Source: Alteromonas mediterranea DE (GTDB lineage: Bacteria > Pseudomonadota > Gammaproteobacteria > Enterobacterales > Alteromonadaceae). Taken from it: DNA of 64,000 nt. The stretch covers positions 717,914 to 781,913 of the forward strand of contig NC_011138.3 of the NCBI RefSeq assembly GCF_000020585.3. The letters run 5' to 3'. This document shows, one piece after another, positions 8,371-17,479 of this stretch (its first letter is position 1; every line of letters begins with the position of its first letter). The translations under genes were made by a program, and so were the position numbers. The notes under the pieces were generated by a model. It had not been told where the DNA came from. It was given only the letters and a program-made list of their open reading frames with translations, and did not search any database.

Positions 8371-10140
8371 TTAGTTCTTACGTTTACGGTTTTCACGGTT
8401 GCCTCTAGGTGCACGATCACCTTTGTCACCGCGGCTTCCACGACCGTCGCGCTTAGGTGGCGTGTCTGACCATTCACGAATGTTCAATCGCTGACCTGCT
8501 ACGCGTGTGCCCGAAAGGGTGTCACGGGTTTCTTTTGGCATACCGTCAGGTAAATCAACAGTACTGAAGTTATCATAAATCTCGATAGCGCCAATGTGCT
8601 TCGAGTTTATGTTTGCTTCGTTCGCAATAGCGCCAACGATGTTGCCAGGCTTAGCGCCGTGAACATGACCTACTTCAATACGGAAGCGCTGCATGCCTTC
8701 TTCTGGCTTGCGGTTACCACGTGGTACTCTTGGCTTTCTTTCGCGGCCATCACGACCATCGCGAGAGTTTCTATCACGATTATCGCGTGGAGGCTTGCTG
8801 TTGATGTCTGGTCGATCTGATTCTTTAAGAATTAACGGCTCGTCGCCTTGCGCAATTTTAAGTAGCGCAGCCATGATGGTTTCAGGCGATGCTTCGTTTT
8901 CTTCTTTAATCATCTCAACAATAGGCATTAATGATTCAATGCTATCGTCTTGCGTTGCTTCGGCAACCGACTGTTTGAAACGGCTTAAGCGTGTCTCATT
9001 GATTTCGCTGATTGAAGGAATAGGCATCGCTTCAATAGGCTGTTTAGTGGTTTTCTCGATAGAGAACAACAAGCGCTTTTCGCGGTGAGAAATAAATAGG
9101 ATTGCATCACCTTGACGACCAGCACGACCGGTACGACCAATACGGTGTACGTAAGACTCACTGTCATACGGGATATCGTAGTTGATAACGTGGCTTACAC
9201 GCTCAACGTCAAGACCTCGGGCTACTACGTCAGTAGCTACAAGAATGTCGATTTTACCCTGTTTAAGCTTTTCAACAGTACGCTCACGGGCTGCCTGAGG
9301 AATATCACCGTTTAGTGGTTCTACATCGTAACCACGGGCAGATAGCTTATCGGCAAGTTCCACGGTAGCGGTTTTCGTGCGTACGAAAATAATCATACCG
9401 TCGAACACTTCCACTTCCATGATGCGGGTTAGCGCTTCAAGTTTGTGGTGCGGTGCGATTTGGCAGTAACGCTGGCGAATGGTGCTGGCAGTGCTTACCT
9501 TAGACGCAATTTTGACGTGCTTAGGATCTTTCAAATAGCGCTGGGTAATCTTCTTGATTGGGCCAGGCATGGTTGCCGAGAACAGCGCAGTTTGGCGCTC
9601 TTCTGGCGCGTGGCTAAGAATAAGCTCAACGTCATCGATAAAGCCCATGCGAAGCATTTCATCTGCTTCATCTAGCACTAAATACTTAAGTTCGCTTAAG
9701 TCTAGTGTTTTGCGCTTGATATGGTCGATGATACGCCCTGGTGTACCAACAACCACTTGCACGCCGCGCTTAAGCTGGCGAATTTGGTTGTCGTACGACT
9801 GGCCGCCGTATACGGGAAGTACTTTAATTTTTTGACTAAAGCTCGCATAAACCTGAAACGCCTCTGCAACCTGAATTGCTAATTCACGGGTTGGGGCCAA
9901 TACCAGTAATTGCGGCTTACGTTGCTCAGGATCGATATTTGCCAACATGGGCAGGGCAAACGCAGCGGTTTTTCCTGTCCCTGTCTGTGCCTGACCGAGT
10001 AAGTCGTGTCCTTCAAGTAAAAGAGGAATACTCTCAGCTTGAATAGGAGACGGTTTCTCGTAGCCAACTTTTTCAAGGGCTTGTAAGATTGGTTCTGGTA
10101 AATTGAGGTCTTTAAATGTCATGTCGACAGTTGTTGTCAT
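8371..10140 (-). CDS. deaD: DEAD-box RNA helicase DeaD (CsdA)
   Basis: A 589-residue ATP-dependent RNA helicase involved in ribosome assembly and mRNA turnover, notably in the cold. Motifs in order: Q motif (PSPIQAESIP), AQTGTGKT, PTRELA, TPGR, DEAD, SAT, and HRIGRTGRAGR. After the helicase core come an acidic linker, an arginine/aspartate-rich stretch, the DbpA-type RNA-binding domain (FRIEVGHVHG, GAIEIYDNFS) and a basic RG-rich tail. This layout matches DeaD rather than RhlE or SrmB. The ATG at 10140 follows AGGA. About 300 bases separate it from the divergent gene, room for a long leader as known for csdA. Confidence 0.93.
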   Translation of the reverse strand: MTTTVDMTFKDLNLPEPILQALEKVGYEKPSPIQAESIPLLLEGHDLLGQAQTGTGKTAAFALPMLANIDPEQRKPQLLVLAPTRELAIQVAEAFQVYASFSQKIKVLPVYGGQSYDNQIRQLKRGVQVVVGTPGRIIDHIKRKTLDLSELKYLVLDEADEMLRMGFIDDVELILSHAPEERQTALFSATMPGPIKKITQRYLKDPKHVKIASKVSTASTIRQRYCQIAPHHKLEALTRIMEVEVFDGMIIFVRTKTATVELADKLSARGYDVEPLNGDIPQAARERTVEKLKQGKIDILVATDVVARGLDVERVSHVINYDIPYDSESYVHRIGRTGRAGRQGDAILFISHREKRLLFSIEKTTKQPIEAMPIPSISEINETRLSRFKQSVAEATQDDSIESLMPIVEMIKEENEASPETIMAALLKIAQGDEPLILKESDRPDINSKPPRDNRDRNSRDGRDGRERKPRVPRGNRKPEEGMQRFRIEVGHVHGAKPGNIVGAIANEANINSKHIGAIEIYDNFSTVDLPDGMPKETRDTLSGTRVAGQRLNIREWSDTPPKRDGRGSRGDKGDRAPRGNRENRKRKN

Positions 10141-10446
10141 TAAGGGTCCTGGTGCATTAAGTAAGGAGGGTGCGGCATACGACTAAACCGTACTTTTTCG
10201 GTTTATTATCGCAAGACGCTATACAGCGTTGAACTGGCCTGTCCGGCGAGTTAATGAAGCGTATTCTTAGCGTATTTCGCGATATGCTTGCCAGCAGTGT
10301 TGCAAAAAACAGTATTATATTCGAATAATGGACAGGTTGCCACGAAATTGCATAAATTTGACGAAATAATAAGCAGTGCGGTGAGCGTTTTTTTACAATG
10401 TGCAGCAATGTGACAATAAAAATTTGAGGAAGGGCAAGGAATTACA
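10141..10446. other. divergent intergenic region deaD / prsT-like gene
   Basis: 306 bases carrying the promoters of two divergent genes. Minus-strand frames across it look non-coding. I recognise no specific operator. Confidence 0.4.
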
Positions 10447-13221
10447 ATGACAAAGCATAAAACAAATAAATTAATTAAACGTACAACGTTAGCGGTTATG
10501 TTGACCAGTGCGCTTTTGTCAGGGTGTAGCGAAAAGTCGATGGAAAGCCACTTGGCAGATGCGAGAAACTATGTTTCTCAGCAGCAAGTTGATGCAGCCA
10601 TTGTTGAGTACAAAAATGCAATTCAAAAAGGGCCTAATGCTGCTGAGCCACGCTTCGAGTTAGGCAAGCTTTATTTACAAAAGAACAACTTTGCCGCGGC
10701 AGAAAAAGAATTAAACAAAGCCATGGAGCTTGGTTATCCCGTAAGTCAAGTTATCCCTCTTTTATCTGTCGCTTATCAGCAATCAGGAGCAGAAAATGCC
10801 CTTGCTGAAGTGGATTACCGCGCAGAAGGTATGACTGCGGTAGAGTCAGCGGAAGTCGGGTTTTACAAGCTTCAGGCGCTTATGCAATTAGGTAAGACCG
10901 AAGAGGCACAAACGTTAATAGCCGATCTTTCTACGCTAGATACAAGCTCGGTATACAAGGGGCTAATCGATAGCTATACGTTTGTTTTAGACAATGACAT
11001 GGAAGGCGCGTTAGCAGCAACTGAAGCGCTGCGCGAACAAGCACCAACCAATAAAGACGTACTTCAGCAGTTAGCAAAAATCTATCTGCAAAGTGGTGAG
11101 CCAGCAAAAGCCGCTGAAGTCTATGGCGTTTACGTGAGTCATTACCCTGATGATGTTACCAGTAAGTTTGCCTATGCTTCGCTGCTCATTGAAATAAGAG
11201 AACTCGATAAAGCAGAGCCCATTGTAGATGATTTGCTAACGCTTAATGAGAATCATCCTTTACTCAATACGTTTAAAGGCATTATTGAGTCGGCCAATGA
11301 AAACTATGCCAATGCTTTAGAGTACTTGGAAATTGCGGTGCAAAACGGCAGAAGCGACCAAGTTGTTAGATTGGTCGCTGGGTTTAGTGCATATCAAATT
11401 CAAGATTTTGAGGCAGCTCAGCGTCACTTAACCATGGTGGCATCCAGCTTACCTGATAATCATCCCGGCCTGCGTATGTTAGCAGACAGCATGCTTCAGC
11501 TTGGTGAAAATGATGAAGCGCTAGAAGTATTGGCGCGGGTGGAAGGTGAGCAAGGCGTAGACGCGGCACTTTTCTCAAAGGCGAGCTATCAGTTACTTAA
11601 AGATGGTAACGTGGTAGGTGCTAAGCAAATGGTAGCAAAGTCTGAGGCGGTAAGTACTACGGCTGATGATTTATCTCGTTTAGGTGTGCTTCAGCTTTCA
11701 CTTAACGACATTGATGGTCTGGTTAATTTGGAAGAAGCGGTAGAAAAAGCGCCTGAGTCAGTGACATCTCAAGCGACCTTGCTACGCGCTTACATTGCCA
11801 CCAATCAACTTGATAAAGCCAAGACTGCGGCAAAAGACTGGCACGAACAATCGCCAGAAACTGCTGCGCCACTTATCTACCTAGGTAATATTGCTACTGC
11901 TGAAGGTGCGTATCAAGATGCCGCCCAATACCTCGACAAAGCAAGTGAACTTAGTGATGCGGGCAATGAAGTAACGTATTCACGGGCTAAGCTATTGGTA
12001 GCAGAAGGCAAAAAAGATAATGCCATGGCGTTCATTCGCGCATTTGTTGATAAGAACCCTGCCGACGTACAAGCGCTAGCGCTGTGGTTTGCATTAGCCG
12101 TTGAAAAAGGCAATGGCGATGAGGTTATCGCGCATGCCCAAACGCAGTTTAATGGCAACAAAGATCAGCTTAATTTACGGCTTTTACTCGCAAGAATGTA
12201 TTCCCTTAACAATCAGCTTGATAAAACAGTCTCGCTTTTAGCCGACGTAAAAGGCGACGAGTCATCACCGCAGGCGTTTTGGAACTTAAAAGGGCAGTCG
12301 CTTATTGCGACTAATAATGTAAAAGAAGCGACCGCATTTTTCGATCATTGGTTATCCCTTTACCCTCAGGATAAAAACGCGGTACTGGGCAAACTGCTTA
12401 TCGTTGATTCACAAAAGCAGTTTAAGCAAGGGCTAGCGTTAACCAACAAGGTGCTAGCAAAACGCCCAGACGCACAATTAACGCTTTTAAAAGCGTATTT
12501 CCATAGCCGTTTGGGTCAGGCACAGCCTGCGTGGGAGATCATTAACAACACCGCGGATGATGTTAAAACGCTGCCGTTTGTTAGAGGGGTTATTGCTCGT
12601 TTACACCTTATCGAGAAAGCGCCAGAGCAGGCGGTAGACCATGCTAAAGCGGCTTATGATGCCACACCTAATTCAGACAATGCCTTACTTCTCGTGGCTG
12701 CACTAGAAATGTCTGGGAAAAAAGAGCAGGCCTTTAGTTTTCTACAAAAGCATGTAAAGGCGCATAACAACGATGTTCAAAGCGCCATGCTGTTAGCTGA
12801 GCGACAAATTCGCAACGACAGAGACAGCGCAATTGAAACCTATGAGCAGGTGTTAACACAAACGCCGGACAACTTTGTTGTGCTCAACAACTTAGCTTAT
12901 TTGGCGTTTGAAGATAACGACTTAGCCCGTGCGGAAACACTTGCCAAAAAAGCGGTATCACTACAGCGCGAGAATGCCGATGCGGTCGATACACTGGCCC
13001 AAATACATATTGCGAAAGGTGAAAAAGAGGCAGCACTGGCACTCTATGAGCAAATTTCTGCGGGGCCGATTGCAAACGATGAAGTCTATCTTAATCACGT
13101 AGCCTTGCTGCTTGAATTAGACAAAGACGCTTTGGCTAAACGCAGGCTAGCAAGTAGAGAGTTTACAACTGAGGCTGCAAAACAAAGGGTGGAAGCGCTT
13201 AAAACGCAGTACGGCTTGTAA
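10447..13221 (+). CDS. prsT: TPR-repeat lipoprotein, PrsT-like (XrtA/PEP-CTERM system family)
   Basis: A 924-residue protein with a lipoprotein signal (LLSGC, cysteine at about residue 27) followed almost entirely by tetratricopeptide repeats such as AEPRFELGKLYLQKNNF and FVVLNNLAYLAFEDND. Length, N-terminal layout (AIVEYKNAIQKGPNAAEPR) and repeat content match the PrsT family, which accompanies exosortase and exopolysaccharide loci. It should sit on the periplasmic face of a membrane and act as a scaffold. Ribosome site GGAAGGGCAAGGA precedes the ATG. It stands alone: no exosortase or PEP-CTERM protein is in the window, so the link to that system is by family only. Confidence 0.75.
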   Translation: MTKHKTNKLIKRTTLAVMLTSALLSGCSEKSMESHLADARNYVSQQQVDAAIVEYKNAIQKGPNAAEPRFELGKLYLQKNNFAAAEKELNKAMELGYPVSQVIPLLSVAYQQSGAENALAEVDYRAEGMTAVESAEVGFYKLQALMQLGKTEEAQTLIADLSTLDTSSVYKGLIDSYTFVLDNDMEGALAATEALREQAPTNKDVLQQLAKIYLQSGEPAKAAEVYGVYVSHYPDDVTSKFAYASLLIEIRELDKAEPIVDDLLTLNENHPLLNTFKGIIESANENYANALEYLEIAVQNGRSDQVVRLVAGFSAYQIQDFEAAQRHLTMVASSLPDNHPGLRMLADSMLQLGENDEALEVLARVEGEQGVDAALFSKASYQLLKDGNVVGAKQMVAKSEAVSTTADDLSRLGVLQLSLNDIDGLVNLEEAVEKAPESVTSQATLLRAYIATNQLDKAKTAAKDWHEQSPETAAPLIYLGNIATAEGAYQDAAQYLDKASELSDAGNEVTYSRAKLLVAEGKKDNAMAFIRAFVDKNPADVQALALWFALAVEKGNGDEVIAHAQTQFNGNKDQLNLRLLLARMYSLNNQLDKTVSLLADVKGDESSPQAFWNLKGQSLIATNNVKEATAFFDHWLSLYPQDKNAVLGKLLIVDSQKQFKQGLALTNKVLAKRPDAQLTLLKAYFHSRLGQAQPAWEIINNTADDVKTLPFVRGVIARLHLIEKAPEQAVDHAKAAYDATPNSDNALLLVAALEMSGKKEQAFSFLQKHVKAHNNDVQSAMLLAERQIRNDRDSAIETYEQVLTQTPDNFVVLNNLAYLAFEDNDLARAETLAKKAVSLQRENADAVDTLAQIHIAKGEKEAALALYEQISAGPIANDEVYLNHVALLLELDKDALAKRRLASREFTTEAAKQRVEALKTQYGL

Positions 13222-13318
13222 GGCGTACCTGCCAGCACCGGGTGCTAAACAGGTTTAGCCGAGGTTAAGTGAATTAGCAGAGCAATGCTGCTTTGCCGCT
13301 TACTCCAAACTTTATAAA

Positions 13319-13352
13319 ACAAAGGCCACTCACAGTGGCCTTTGTTATTTTT
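13319..13352 (+). terminator. intrinsic terminator after the TPR lipoprotein gene
   Basis: ACAAAGGCCACT pairs with AGTGGCCTTTGT around a CAC loop, followed by TATTTTT. The gene downstream is convergent. Confidence 0.85.
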
Positions 13353-13411
13353 GGGGCGTTTCTAGAAGCGCGCGAGAGTGCCGTTTGAGTTATCAAAAAC
13401 GGTGTAGAGGT

Positions 13412-14266
13412 TTAATCAGAGGTGTTTGTTTCACCTTTTACCGCTTGCGCTGACACCTGGGCCTTAAGCTCGCGTAATTCCTTCATAACGTCGTGCAACG
13501 TTGGCTCAACATGCCCTTGTGCCATTTGCTCCTCTAGCAGCGCTGCTTCTTTCTCTGCGCGGGCTTTTTCGTTTTCCCTTTCCATTACGTTTACTACAAT
13601 GCCAATCACCATATTTAAGAACGCAAACGCCGTGAAAAAGATAAAGGTGAGGTAGAAGATCCAGCTTAGTGAATACACTTCCTGGGTTTCATACATCACG
13701 TCTGTCCAATCCTCGAATGTCATTATTCTAAAGAGCGTTAACATTGAGATGGTAATGTCGCCCCACAGCACGGGATTAATGTTTTCAAATAACGTACTGC
13801 CTACCGCTGCGTATATGTAAAAAATGATAAACATCAGCAGCATGACATAAGCCAACTGAGGCAAAGCTTTTACTAAAGAAACAAGCAATATTCTAAGCTC
13901 TGGAATAATTGAAATCATACGAAGTACGCGGAATACACGTACCAAACGGGCTATCAATGCCAATTCCGTATCGTCAGCTGGAATAAGACTTATAACCACA
14001 ATAAGCGTATCGAACCAGTTCCAAAAGCTTCTGAAAAAAAAGCGTTTTTGCTTTTCAGCTAAAAAACGAATAGTGAGTTCAGTTAAAAAGAACGCGCTAA
14101 TGAACCAGTCTAAGAACAACGTGACTGAAGCCATCCCTGAAGGCAGTTCGTAAGTTTTAGCCCCCACCAGCAGTGCCGAAATAACGATGACACTGATGAC
14201 AAAGGCTTCAAACCATTTATTGGCGCGGATTCGTTCAAATTTATTTTGAAGTTCAGAGGCTTGCAT
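13412..14266 (-). CDS. voltage-gated cation channel (BacNav-like) with calcium-type filter
   Basis: A 284-residue single-repeat six-helix channel subunit that should assemble as a tetramer in the inner membrane. S4 carries four arginines at three-residue spacing (RLVRVFRVLR, residues 107-116). The pore region is followed by the filter TFEDWTD (residues 183-189) and a last helix FLNMVIGIVVNVM. The C-terminus (residues 229-272) is charged and heptad-like, fitting the coiled-coil bundle of bacterial sodium channels. Those channels usually have TLESWSM-type filters. Here aspartates stand at the two positions that confer calcium selectivity in engineered CavAb. Calcium conduction is therefore an inference, not shown. 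Confidence 0.88.
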   Translation of the reverse strand: MQASELQNKFERIRANKWFEAFVISVIVISALLVGAKTYELPSGMASVTLFLDWFISAFFLTELTIRFLAEKQKRFFFRSFWNWFDTLIVVISLIPADDTELALIARLVRVFRVLRMISIIPELRILLVSLVKALPQLAYVMLLMFIIFYIYAAVGSTLFENINPVLWGDITISMLTLFRIMTFEDWTDVMYETQEVYSLSWIFYLTFIFFTAFAFLNMVIGIVVNVMERENEKARAEKEAALLEEQMAQGHVEPTLHDVMKELRELKAQVSAQAVKGETNTSD

Positions 14267-14480
14267 TTTTAATTATCACTCAAGGAAAAATCAATAAACC
14301 AATTGGCTTGTGGTAAACCTTATTGGCGTTATACTAAAGTTGCTATGCGCACATTTATTGCGACATAAATGTAGGGGCAGTCAGCGCGAATTAAAACCTG
14401 TATCCCTACATAAAAGGTAAAACTGTAACGTAAAAAGCTAGGTCATTTACTATATAGGTAAGAAACAAAAGGGCATAATC

Positions 14481-14633
14481 ATGGATGATGAGTTAAGACT
14501 GTTGCAAGCAAAATTACACGCCGTGTCCGTACGTTTATCTAATTTTGTATTGACGAAGCAAAACGCTCAAGCCTTGTGTAATGAGTATCGACAGCTTCTA
14601 GGTGCCCTGCAAAAGTTCACGCCGGCCAAATAA
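14481..14633 (+). CDS. small protein of unknown function (50 residues)
   Basis: A 50-codon frame starting ATG, MDDELRLLQAKLHAVSVRLS..., ending before TAA. AAAAGGG about eight bases upstream is a good ribosome site. The sequence is predicted helical with leucine/alanine spacing typical of a short coiled coil. It lies divergent from the ion channel and convergent with tolC. I do not recognise a family. Coding is supported by the ribosome site and amphipathic composition only. Confidence 0.6.
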   Translation: MDDELRLLQAKLHAVSVRLSNFVLTKQNAQALCNEYRQLLGALQKFTPAK

Positions 14634-14672
14634 CCCTCACGCTTTTCTTTACTACAAACTAGGCGGCGCACA

Positions 14673-14699
14673 AAAAAGGGCAGCGCTGCGCTACCCTTC
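14673..14699 (-). terminator. intrinsic terminator after tolC
   Basis: On the minus strand GGGTAGCG pairs with CGCTGCCC around a three-base loop and is followed by six T. It ends transcription of tolC and may act on the small plus-strand gene. Confidence 0.8.
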
Positions 14700-14730
14700 T
14701 AATTCATCATCGAATGAACGACGATACAAT

Positions 14731-16119
14731 TTAGCCGTTGTCATTGTTCGTAACGGGCTTAAGGCCGCGATTTATCATCGCTACGTCTTCACCTGTCAAC
14801 GTACCTGCTGCTTGTTTAAGCGTAATTACAGACTGAATAAAGTCGTATCGAGCACCGGCTAGGTTACGGCGTGCGTCGAATAAGTTACGCGTGCTGTCGA
14901 GTACGTCAACGATAGTACGTGTGCCTACATCGAACCCTGCTTCAGTTGCTTTGAGTGCACTGTCTGCCGACACAACGGATTGTTCTAGCGCACGAATAGT
15001 CGAGATAGACGCTTTTACGTTATTAAACGAGCTACGTACTGACTGTACGGTTTGGCGGTAAGTTTGTTCTGCCGCTTGGCTCGCCGCCACGTAGTTGTAT
15101 TTAGCTTGTGAAGTTTGCGCGCTTACGCTACCGCCTTGGTAAATAGGTACGTTTAGTGAAATCCCTATTGACTGGCTGTCTAGGTAAGGCGTTTCGTAAC
15201 CAAACGGTGTGGTAGAGCCGTCGTCATTTAATATTTCAGCATCAACATCATCTTTCGAGCGACCGTAGCTGCCAGACAGTGATAATGTTGGCAAGTGACC
15301 AGAGCGCGCAATAGCAATATCTTCTTTTGCCACGTCCATGGCCAAACGGTCAACTAATAGAGCAAGATTTTGGTCCTGCGCGGTCTCTAGCCAGCTGTCT
15401 ACAGTTTCTGGTACTGGCATAGTCGCAGAGAAATTCTCTGTATTTAGACCGAAAAGACGATCGTGGTACTTGCCGGTAATAACACGAAGTGCTTCAAGGG
15501 CAAACTCAAGCTGGTTTTTCGCTTGGATTTCCTGAGCTACTGTGCTGTCGTAGTTCGCTTGCGCTTCGTGCACGTCAGTAATAGCTGTTAGACCTACTTC
15601 GAAGCGCTGGCGTGTTTGCTCGAGCTGACGCTCAATGGCGCGTTTTTCAGCACCTACAAATTCTACGTTGTCACGCGCGCGCAATACGTCGAAGTAAGCT
15701 GTAACCGTACGCACGATAACGTCTTGCATACTAGCGGCAAGTTGTGCATCGCTTTGCTCAGCTACTTTCTCTGCGCGGTCTAGACCCAACCAGTTTGCGT
15801 GGTCGTATAAAGACATTGAAAGTGATAAACCGTAGTTAAGCGTGTCTACTTCAGTATCTGTTGTGAAGATCGTATCTGGACCAAGCAGCTGAAAGCGTTC
15901 AGACTCCGAGTGCGTATAACCCACAGAGCCAGAGATTTGGGGTAGTAGGCTTGCGCGGCTAAGACTGATCCCTTCGAACGCAGCATCACGTTGCGCTTTC
16001 GCCTGGTTTACCAGTGGATCGTTTGCCAGTGCTTGTTGATATACCTGCATTAGGTCATCGGCTAGCGCACCAGTTGTCATCGAAACACCGATAACTAGCG
16101 ACAGAAGTGTTCGTTTCAT
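14731..16119 (-). CDS. tolC: TolC-family outer membrane channel
   Basis: A 462-residue outer membrane efflux protein: the exit duct for tripartite drug pumps and type I secretion. It has a signal peptide (MKRTLLSLVIGVSMTTGALA) and two repeats of the OEP domain. Typical TolC segments include VYQQALANDPLVNQAKAQRD near the start, QRFEVGLTAITDVHEAQANY, and GFDVGTRTIVDVLDSTRNLF in the second repeat. The length is close to E. coli TolC. It is divergent from nudF, the same arrangement as in E. coli, which supports true tolC orthology over a general OEP paralogue. Confidence 0.92.
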   Translation of the reverse strand: MKRTLLSLVIGVSMTTGALADDLMQVYQQALANDPLVNQAKAQRDAAFEGISLSRASLLPQISGSVGYTHSESERFQLLGPDTIFTTDTEVDTLNYGLSLSMSLYDHANWLGLDRAEKVAEQSDAQLAASMQDVIVRTVTAYFDVLRARDNVEFVGAEKRAIERQLEQTRQRFEVGLTAITDVHEAQANYDSTVAQEIQAKNQLEFALEALRVITGKYHDRLFGLNTENFSATMPVPETVDSWLETAQDQNLALLVDRLAMDVAKEDIAIARSGHLPTLSLSGSYGRSKDDVDAEILNDDGSTTPFGYETPYLDSQSIGISLNVPIYQGGSVSAQTSQAKYNYVAASQAAEQTYRQTVQSVRSSFNNVKASISTIRALEQSVVSADSALKATEAGFDVGTRTIVDVLDSTRNLFDARRNLAGARYDFIQSVITLKQAAGTLTGEDVAMINRGLKPVTNNDNG

Positions 16120-16415
16120 GCTTACGTCTTCCTGTTGTGTTCAAGTTGCGTCGTCGTTTATTCGTTGAGACGACTTATTAAAACCAAGTGTATGAAAATT
16201 CAACCACAAACCGAAAGTCCAAACTCGTAACAGTATTCGATTAACTGTAACAGAATATGTGATCTACCCACGCAATTATTATAGTAATAGACGACTTGTA
16301 ATATGAGTTTTCTGTTATTCGCTCACACGCCGTACCGCATTTTTCATGCGTATACATGGTTGGTGTGTAAATGTACTATGTATGATAAATCTATTTGAAC
16401 CATAAGTGTCAGCAA

Positions 16416-17042
16416 ATGAGCAAGGAATTCCTTTCATTTACCTCAAATGACGTCGAAATCACCGACATAAAGCCAGTGTATCGTGGTTTCTTTACCATGA
16501 ATCAGTATCAATTTAAGCACAAGTGTTTTAACGGAGAGTGGAGCGATACCGTTACTCGCGAAATATTTGAACGCGGTCATGCGGTAGGTGTATTGCCTTA
16601 CGACCCCGTTCTCCAAGAGTTCGTGCTAATCGAGCAAGTAAGAATTGGGGCATTAGCGACTTCTTCAAGTCCTTGGTTAATAGAAATTATTGCAGGCATG
16701 ATAGATAAAGGTGAAACGGCAGAAGCGGTTTGCCATCGAGAGTCGATGGAAGAAGCGGGTATCGAGCTTGAAAACCTAACTAAAGCGCTGAGCTATTTGT
16801 CGAGTCCTGGCGGTACAACAGAAAGATTACATATTTTTATAGCGAAGGCCGACGCCAGTAAGGCGCACGGCATACACGGTTTAGACAGTGAGTCAGAAGA
16901 CATTAAAGTTCATCGAGTAAAAGAGAATACCGCCCTTGAATGGTTGGAAAATGGCCATATTGACAACGCCGCAGCGGTAATTGCGCTACAATGGTTTTTT
17001 ATGCACAAAACACAACTTCTGGAGCAGTGGCAGACATCGTGA
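16416..17042 (+). CDS. nudF: ADP-ribose pyrophosphatase NudF
   Basis: A 208-residue Nudix hydrolase that splits ADP-ribose to AMP and ribose 5-phosphate. The Nudix box GMIDKGETAEAVCHRESMEE fits GX5EX7REUXEE. Flanking stretches YRGFF, FERGHAVGVLPYDP, EQVRIGA and SSPGGTTER are NudF-specific. I chose the ATG at 16416; an in-frame TTG at 16395 would add seven residues and has no better ribosome site. It is the first gene of a run whose stop overlaps the next start (GTGA), so translation is probably coupled to yqiB. Confidence 0.92.
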   Translation: MSKEFLSFTSNDVEITDIKPVYRGFFTMNQYQFKHKCFNGEWSDTVTREIFERGHAVGVLPYDPVLQEFVLIEQVRIGALATSSSPWLIEIIAGMIDKGETAEAVCHRESMEEAGIELENLTKALSYLSSPGGTTERLHIFIAKADASKAHGIHGLDSESEDIKVHRVKENTALEWLENGHIDNAAAVIALQWFFMHKTQLLEQWQTS

Positions 17043-17479
17043 CTCAACGCAATCAACGAAAATACGTACCTAACCTTCCGTCCATGCAGGCGTTATGCGA
17101 ACTGAACTATTCCCATGTTCTGAGAATTTTGCCTGACTGTGACACAGAAGACCTGAGGTATGAGTTTTCAGTAGGCGTTGGGCTTTCTTACGAAATTCGC
17201 ATTGTTGAATCGGCCCGATACACCAGTACACTTAGTATCAAGCAGACCACGAAAGACATGCCTTCTTATTTGACCCCGGCGATGACCGTGAGGCTTTATC
17301 ACGATGCGCGTATGGCCGAAGTGATAAACAGTCAAAATACAGGGGCGCTGCAGCCATCTTACGACTACCCCAATATTAAAATGCGCCAACGCAACGAAAA
17401 GCATATGGTCAACATTTTTTTGGCGGAGTGGCTGAATTTCTGTCTTCAACATACCTCTAGCGTTACGTCCGAAGCGTGA
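17039..17479 (+). CDS. yqiB: DUF1249 family protein YqiB
   Basis: A 146-residue cytoplasmic protein with no assigned biochemical role. Recognisable YqiB signatures are NLPSMQALCELNYSHVLRIL, VESARYTSTLSI, MTVRLYHDARMAEV, YDYPN and QRNEKHMVNIFLAEWL. The start is taken as the GTG at 17039, which overlaps the nudF stop as GTGA and gives a protein beginning where E. coli YqiB does; an upstream ATG at 16991 would lie inside nudF. Its own stop overlaps the cpdA start in the same GTGA manner. Confidence 0.88.
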   Translation: MTQRNQRKYVPNLPSMQALCELNYSHVLRILPDCDTEDLRYEFSVGVGLSYEIRIVESARYTSTLSIKQTTKDMPSYLTPAMTVRLYHDARMAEVINSQNTGALQPSYDYPNIKMRQRNEKHMVNIFLAEWLNFCLQHTSSVTSEA

